Shown here one piece after another: positions 7,239 to 10,816 of a stretch of DNA of 10,816 bases. Each line of letters opens with the position of its first letter. Positions within the stretch are counted from its first letter, which is position 1. The DNA comes from Bacillota bacterium (GTDB lineage: Bacteria > Bacillota_E > JAJZYS01 > JAJYTV01). Below the pieces are notes generated by a model. It was not told the origin of the DNA. It was given only the letters and a program-made list of their open reading frames with translations, and ran no database searches. The position numbers and the translations under genes are program-made. Where the stretch lies: the NCBI GenBank assembly GCA_021845645.1, contig JAJZVM010000141.1, positions 1-10,816 of the forward strand, given 5' to 3'.

Positions 7239-8849
7239 CTAGTCCACCTGGGATTGCGGCAGCACACCGCGCGTCGCGTAGACTTCCACCAGGGCGCCGA
7301 CCACCTCGGGGTCGAGCTGGCTGCCTGCGACCAGCTGCAGCTCGTGCAGGGCGCGCGCCGTGGACAGCGCAGGGCGGTAGGAGCGCGCCGAGGTGCGGGC
7401 CACGAACACCTCCGCGCAGGCCACGATGCGCCCCGCGAGGTCGATGTCGCGACCGGCCAGGCCGTCCGGATAGCCCTGCCCGTCCCAGCGCTCGTGGTGC
7501 TGGCGCACGGCGCGCACGGCACTGGGTGGCACCACGTCGGCGGGCAGTCCGCCGAGCAGGGCCGCTCCGACCACGGGGTGCTTCTGGATGACGCTGCGCC
7601 CCTCCTCGCTCAGGCTGCCCTTGGTGTTGGGCAGTCCGAGCGCCACCGACGCCATGCCGACGTCGTGCAGCCGCCCGGCGAGGTACAGCGCCCCGAGCTC
7701 CTCCTCCGCTAGGCCGAGCCGCCGCCCGATGTCGCGCGCCGTGTCCGCCACGCGCCTTGAGTGGTCCCGCGAGAGCTCTCCCGCGGCATCGAGCAGGTCT
7801 GCGGCGGACAGCAGCGACTGCAGGTAGCTCTGGCCGAGCGTCAAGGTGTGCAGGTGGCTGCCGATGCCGCGGCTGAGGCTTTCCGCGAGGGATTGCAGCA
7901 CGACGATCACGCCGTCCGCCAGTTCAGGGCGCGTCTGGAGGCCGTAGCCGACGGCCCCGCCGAGGTTTCCCTCGCGCACCGTGACCAGCGCGAAGCCGGC
8001 GTAACCGAGCCGAGCGATCCCGTCGGGCAGGTTCGGCTCGAGCCAAAGGCCTGCGCGGGCGCTCAACAGCGCTCGCGGGTCGAGCGCGGCGTAGAGCTCC
8101 CGCCCCGCCCCCAGCGTCCAGACGGCGTGCGTCGTGTCGCCCTGCCACGCCATGCAGTAGCCGGCGCTGGCCGCCAGCGCCTCGCCGCCCAGGCGGCAGA
8201 CCAGCGCGAGCAGCTTTTCGGCCTGCAGCGTGAACTCTGCGGCGATGCGCTGCGTGGTGCTCTCGACGGCCGCCCGCTCGCCCGCGACGGCCAGGTCGTC
8301 CAGCGCGAGCAGGACCTCGAACACGGGCTGCAACCTCGCGCCGAGCGCCAGCAGCAGCTTCCGTTCCGCGTCGCTCACGTGCTGGCGCCGCGCGAGAGCC
8401 GCCCGCACCACGATGCGCGGTCCGACGCCGAGCGAGAGGTATGGGTCCCCGGCTGGCCCGTCCTCCCGACATGTCACCCCAGGCTGTCCTGGCGGCAGCT
8501 CGAGCGGGGCCTGCCGGATGGGCGCCCCCGCCACCAGACCCGCATAGTTGACGCCGATCTGCGGCGTTCCGGTCTCGGCACGCGTCAGGCGCAGGTGCAT
8601 GGGCTGTCCGGCCGCGGGGGCGACATAGGCGTAGTAGCCCTCGGCGGGCAGGAGCTCCGCCAAGCCTTCGAGGGTGTGCAGCAGGATTTCCGAGATGTCG
8701 TAGGGCGGCACCACCTTGGCGCGTAAGGCTTCCCAGACCTCGTCCACGCCAGCCCGTGCGGAGCGCGGCCGACCGAAGAGGCTTGCGCCGGTGACGAGAG
8801 CGTACGGCAAGATCTGGCCGTGCACCGAACCATCAACTCCAAGATTCAA
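7239..8849 (-). CDS. GAF-GAF-HD-GYP cyclic-di-GMP phosphodiesterase-like protein
   Basis: 536-residue cytoplasmic signalling protein. Residues about 38-185 and 195-335 look like two GAF-type sensor domains, joined by helical linkers. Residues 345-530 are an HD-GYP domain, the family that hydrolyses cyclic di-GMP. Visible residues are H363, LHDVGM (H395, D396), H424 in IQKHP, HHERWDGQGYPDG (H451, H452, D456, GYP 459-461) and the YRPALS segment (491-496). Two family positions differ: the Lys of HDIGK is Met399, and the Asp of the ADvfDAL segment is Glu480 (CAEVFVAR). Activity may therefore be altered or lost, with c-di-GMP binding retained. The TTG start at 8849 shares TTGA with the preceding stop and has GGAGGT nine bases upstream. 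Its position between flippase and sugar-enzyme genes suggests it ties glycan export to c-di-GMP levels, which is inference. Confidence 0.88.
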   Translation of the reverse strand: MNLGVDGSVHGQILPYALVTGASLFGRPRSARAGVDEVWEALRAKVVPPYDISEILLHTLEGLAELLPAEGYYAYVAPAAGQPMHLRLTRAETGTPQIGVNYAGLVAGAPIRQAPLELPPGQPGVTCREDGPAGDPYLSLGVGPRIVVRAALARRQHVSDAERKLLLALGARLQPVFEVLLALDDLAVAGERAAVESTTQRIAAEFTLQAEKLLALVCRLGGEALAASAGYCMAWQGDTTHAVWTLGAGRELYAALDPRALLSARAGLWLEPNLPDGIARLGYAGFALVTVREGNLGGAVGYGLQTRPELADGVIVVLQSLAESLSRGIGSHLHTLTLGQSYLQSLLSAADLLDAAGELSRDHSRRVADTARDIGRRLGLAEEELGALYLAGRLHDVGMASVALGLPNTKGSLSEEGRSVIQKHPVVGAALLGGLPADVVPPSAVRAVRQHHERWDGQGYPDGLAGRDIDLAGRIVACAEVFVARTSARSYRPALSTARALHELQLVAGSQLDPEVVGALVEVYATRGVLPQSQVD

Positions 8850-10048
8850 TTCGCCATGACCTCCGGGTTTTCCCTACCCGAGCCACGCGCCGACTGCGCG
8901 CGGCTGCCGAGGTAGACCGCCGCAGCTGCGCCAATGAGCTGTGCGAGGGTGTAGCCTACGACGAGCGACTGGACGCCGCCGCCTGCCGTGAGGCTCCAGA
9001 CGACCCAGATCGCGCAGGCGGCCAGCATCGGCCACCAATGGTGCCTGGCGCGCTGGGCCGCGGCGCCGCTCCAGAGATAGCCCAGCGCCAGGGCGCAGGT
9101 GCCGAGGAAGTAGGCTCCGAGCAGCCACGCCGGCTCCTCGACGCCCATCAGCCGCATCGCGACCGAGCCGACCACCACCGCCAAAAGCACGCTGCCGGCC
9201 GCGACCACCACCACCGCAAGGCTGCCCTCGCGCAGGCGCGAGCGGCCCCAGCCCTCGTCGCCGATGGCCATCAGCACCAGCGGCTGCGCCAGGTAGAACG
9301 GCGCCTTGCCGAGCAGGGCCAGCACCGCGAACCCCGCCGCGTGCGACGCGCCGAGATGCAAAGTAGCCGTCAGCACGTCGACCGAGAGCCACGCCATGAC
9401 AGCCAGGGCGACCCAGCCCGACGCCCAGGGTGTGGCCCTGACCGGCCGGATGGCCTGCGGGTTGCGCGTGCGGTAGGGCAGAACGACCCCGACCAGGCCG
9501 AAGGCGACGAAGCTCGAGACCTGCACCCAAAGCACCCCGAGCCCGCTGCTTGCCCTGTGACCTATGGCAAGGAGGCCGAGCAGGCGGCCGACGTTCGGCA
9601 GCATGTTGACGACGGCAGAGCCGACGAATGCCGCGCGGCCGATCAGGACACCCGTTGCGACCGCCGGCAGGTAACTCGAGAGCATGACCAGGAGGCCGAC
9701 CGGCAGGAGCCAGCCGCTCGGGAAGCTGCCGCGGAAGAACAGAACGGCGAACGCGCTGACTAGACCGGCTGCCAGGAACGCCGCCTGCACCAGCGGCAGG
9801 CGGCGGCGCCAGAGAGGCGCCTGGCCGGCCCAGGTGGCGACGGGCAGGCTGACGAGCGCCGCCGGCAATCCGATGGTGGCGCCCGCGCCCAGCGCGGCCA
9901 GGACCCCAGCCAGCACCTGCGGGCCGTAGAAGAGGTCGATGAGCAGGTTGAAGGCGTAGGAAGTCACGCCCGACACGAGGGAGATGGCGAAGATGACCAG
10001 CGTCTGGCGGCTGACCTGAGGGAGGCGCGGTTTCCCGCCAGGACTCAA
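8846..10048 (-). CDS. Polysaccharide flippase-like (MOP/Wzx-type) membrane protein
   Basis: 400-residue integral membrane protein with about 11-12 hydrophobic helices and very short loops, the profile of MOP-superfamily exporters that flip lipid-linked glycans (Wzx) or support polymer export (PelG, which is somewhat longer). Helices begin at about residues 15, 45, 86, 112, 136, 172, 210, 236, 276, 308, 339 and 362. The opening VSRQTLVIFAISLVSGVTSY and the mid-protein LLGKAPFYLAQPLVLMAI match the usual pattern of this family. The family assignment rests on topology and general resemblance, since MOP proteins have few invariant residues. The TTG start at 10048 overlaps the preceding stop (TTGA) and has GGAGG seven bases upstream. 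Its own stop overlaps the start of the HD-GYP gene. Confidence 0.72.
   Translation of the reverse strand: MSPGGKPRLPQVSRQTLVIFAISLVSGVTSYAFNLLIDLFYGPQVLAGVLAALGAGATIGLPAALVSLPVATWAGQAPLWRRRLPLVQAAFLAAGLVSAFAVLFFRGSFPSGWLLPVGLLVMLSSYLPAVATGVLIGRAAFVGSAVVNMLPNVGRLLGLLAIGHRASSGLGVLWVQVSSFVAFGLVGVVLPYRTRNPQAIRPVRATPWASGWVALAVMAWLSVDVLTATLHLGASHAAGFAVLALLGKAPFYLAQPLVLMAIGDEGWGRSRLREGSLAVVVVAAGSVLLAVVVGSVAMRLMGVEEPAWLLGAYFLGTCALALGYLWSGAAAQRARHHWWPMLAACAIWVVWSLTAGGGVQSLVVGYTLAQLIGAAAAVYLGSRAQSARGSGRENPEVMAN
8859..8864 (-). promoter_or_regulatory. Ribosome binding site for the HD-GYP gene
   Basis: GGAGGT on the minus strand, 9 bases before the TTG at 8849. It lies in the last codons of the flippase gene and supports the unusual TTG start. 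Confidence 0.72.
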
Positions 10049-10815
10049 CGTCCGGCCTCCGGCACCGTCATGTATACGATCATCTCAGGCAGCAGGCCGA
10101 GCGTCTCCGCCTGGGCCACCAGTTCGGGCGTGATCTGCTCGCCGCGCGCGGCGAGCAGGACGCCGTCCGGCGCGACCAGATCCCGCCCGACCACTTTGCC
10201 GGCAATGAAAGCGAGAATGTTCAGGCTTGCGGCCCCGGACGTCGGCCCGACTGGCCTCGGCGGCACGGCGCGGGCAGGATCGCGCGCCTCCTGGGCGGCA
10301 GCGCGGCCGTGCGCCCCGGCGGGCGACGCGGCGCCGGGATCGTGCACCGGCGCAGCCGGGCGGCTCTCCGCCTGGGCCACAACCGACGGCTCTGCAGACG
10401 CCGCCACCTCACCCTCCGCGCCTAGGGACATCTGCCAGTCCGGCAGGGGAATGTCGGCTGGCCAGCGGGGTACCGGCGCAGCACCGGCCGCGGCCCTCGC
10501 CGCGTCTTCCACCTTGGGCGCCCCGGCCACGCCGGGGGTGGACTGCGTCGCAGACGCGCTATCCGCCGCCGCGGGCTCTGCCGCCGCCTGCGCCGGTGCC
10601 ACGTCTGAATGTCCCGCCGCCCCGTCGGAGGTAGCCGCTGCGGCTGCGCTTTGGTCATCGCCCGCGCCGCCGGCGGACGGCCCGGCCCTCCCTGCATCGA
10701 CCGGGCCGGAACCGGTCGGCGCCTCCACGCCGCCGTCGTGCACGGCTTGTGAAGTTTCTGGCGTCAGCCCACCGTCCGCCGCCTCCGCGGCGGTCGCCTG
10801 TCCGACGTTGGCCAC
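10045..10815 (-). CDS. Ala/Pro-rich protein with small conserved C-terminal domain, possibly 5'-truncated
   Basis: At least 256 residues. A GTG at 10815 can serve as a start, but it is one base from the window edge, so the gene may begin outside. Residues 1 to about 195 are low-complexity Ala/Pro/Gly/Ser/Asp sequence, a disordered linker with a few Trp-containing islands (PRWPADIPLPDWQ near 116-128). The last ~60 residues look folded: LNILAFIAGKVVGRDLVAPD, then GVLLAARGEQITPELVAQAE and a short end strand. The pattern G-V-x-x-x-D-V-x-D/P-x-G-x-L-L-x-x-G-x-x-I-T-x-x-x-V resembles small domains found N-terminal to some HD-GYP proteins and the similar motif in RNA polymerase beta-prime; this is resemblance only. 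No signal peptide or catalytic motif is visible. Stop overlaps the flippase start, so it is co-transcribed. Function unknown; a scaffold or regulatory adaptor for the operon is possible. Confidence 0.65.
   Translation of the reverse strand: MANVGQATAAEAADGGLTPETSQAVHDGGVEAPTGSGPVDAGRAGPSAGGAGDDQSAAAAATSDGAAGHSDVAPAQAAAEPAAADSASATQSTPGVAGAPKVEDAARAAAGAAPVPRWPADIPLPDWQMSLGAEGEVAASAEPSVVAQAESRPAAPVHDPGAASPAGAHGRAAAQEARDPARAVPPRPVGPTSGAASLNILAFIAGKVVGRDLVAPDGVLLAARGEQITPELVAQAETLGLLPEMIVYMTVPEAGR
10056..10060 (-). promoter_or_regulatory. Ribosome binding site for the flippase gene
   Basis: GGAGG on the minus strand, 7 bases before the TTG at 10048. It lies inside the end of the preceding coding region and supports the TTG start that overlaps the upstream stop. 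Confidence 0.7.
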
Positions 10816-10816
10816 C

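Noticed and set aside
7761..8726. 321-codon + strand open frame opposite the HD-GYP gene
   Set aside because: Composition is Arg/Gln-rich with no domain, and the opposite strand carries clear HD-GYP motifs.
10100..10816. Possible tandem DNA repeat in the Ala/Pro-rich region
   Set aside because: The region is compositionally biased but I could not find a regular repeat unit; it reads as low-complexity coding sequence.

Overview
The window is a visibly very GC-rich bacterial segment (roughly 70% by eye) with strong GC bias at third codon positions. It has almost no intergenic DNA, frequent GTG/TTG starts, and clear GGAGG-type ribosome binding sites. This fits a high-GC, probably Gram-positive-type lineage such as high-GC Bacillota (Symbiobacterium/Limnochordia-like) or a relative. 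That placement is an inference; no marker gene here fixes it. I see no tRNA, rRNA, CRISPR array, insertion sequence or phage gene, and no gene-free stretch longer than 300 bases.

Layout: two transcription units converge near 3560. On the + strand (2-3564) lie two large multi-spanning membrane proteins that look like diverged tandem paralogues of the GT-C type. The first is cut by the left window edge and the second starts inside the stop of the first (ATGA overlap). On the - strand (10816 down to 3558) is one tight operon. Read in the direction of transcription it holds: an Ala/Pro-rich protein with a small C-terminal domain (possibly cut by the right edge), a polysaccharide-flippase-like membrane protein, a GAF-GAF-HD-GYP signalling protein, a GH114/TM1410-like TIM-barrel protein, a family 2 glycosyltransferase, an ATP-grasp ligase, and a NodB/DUF3473-type polysaccharide deacetylase. 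Most junctions are 4- to 7-base stop/start overlaps. The last genes of the two units overlap tail to tail by 7 bases.

Function: the - strand operon has the parts expected of an exopolysaccharide or cell-surface glycan pathway. These are sugar transfer (GT2), amine/carboxylate ligation (ATP-grasp), deacetylation, a glycoside-hydrolase-like protein, export across the membrane (flippase), and a cyclic-di-GMP-type regulator (HD-GYP with two altered conserved residues). The pairing of a GH114-like and a deacetylase protein with a MOP-type flippase and a GAF-containing c-di-GMP protein recalls the Pel system, where PelA fuses hydrolase and deacetylase. Here, however, the two are separate proteins and both lack signal peptides. 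The most interesting points are this possible Pel-analogous but distinct locus, the degenerate HD-GYP site, and the tandem GT-C paralogues, of which only the first keeps an acidic DxD-like motif.
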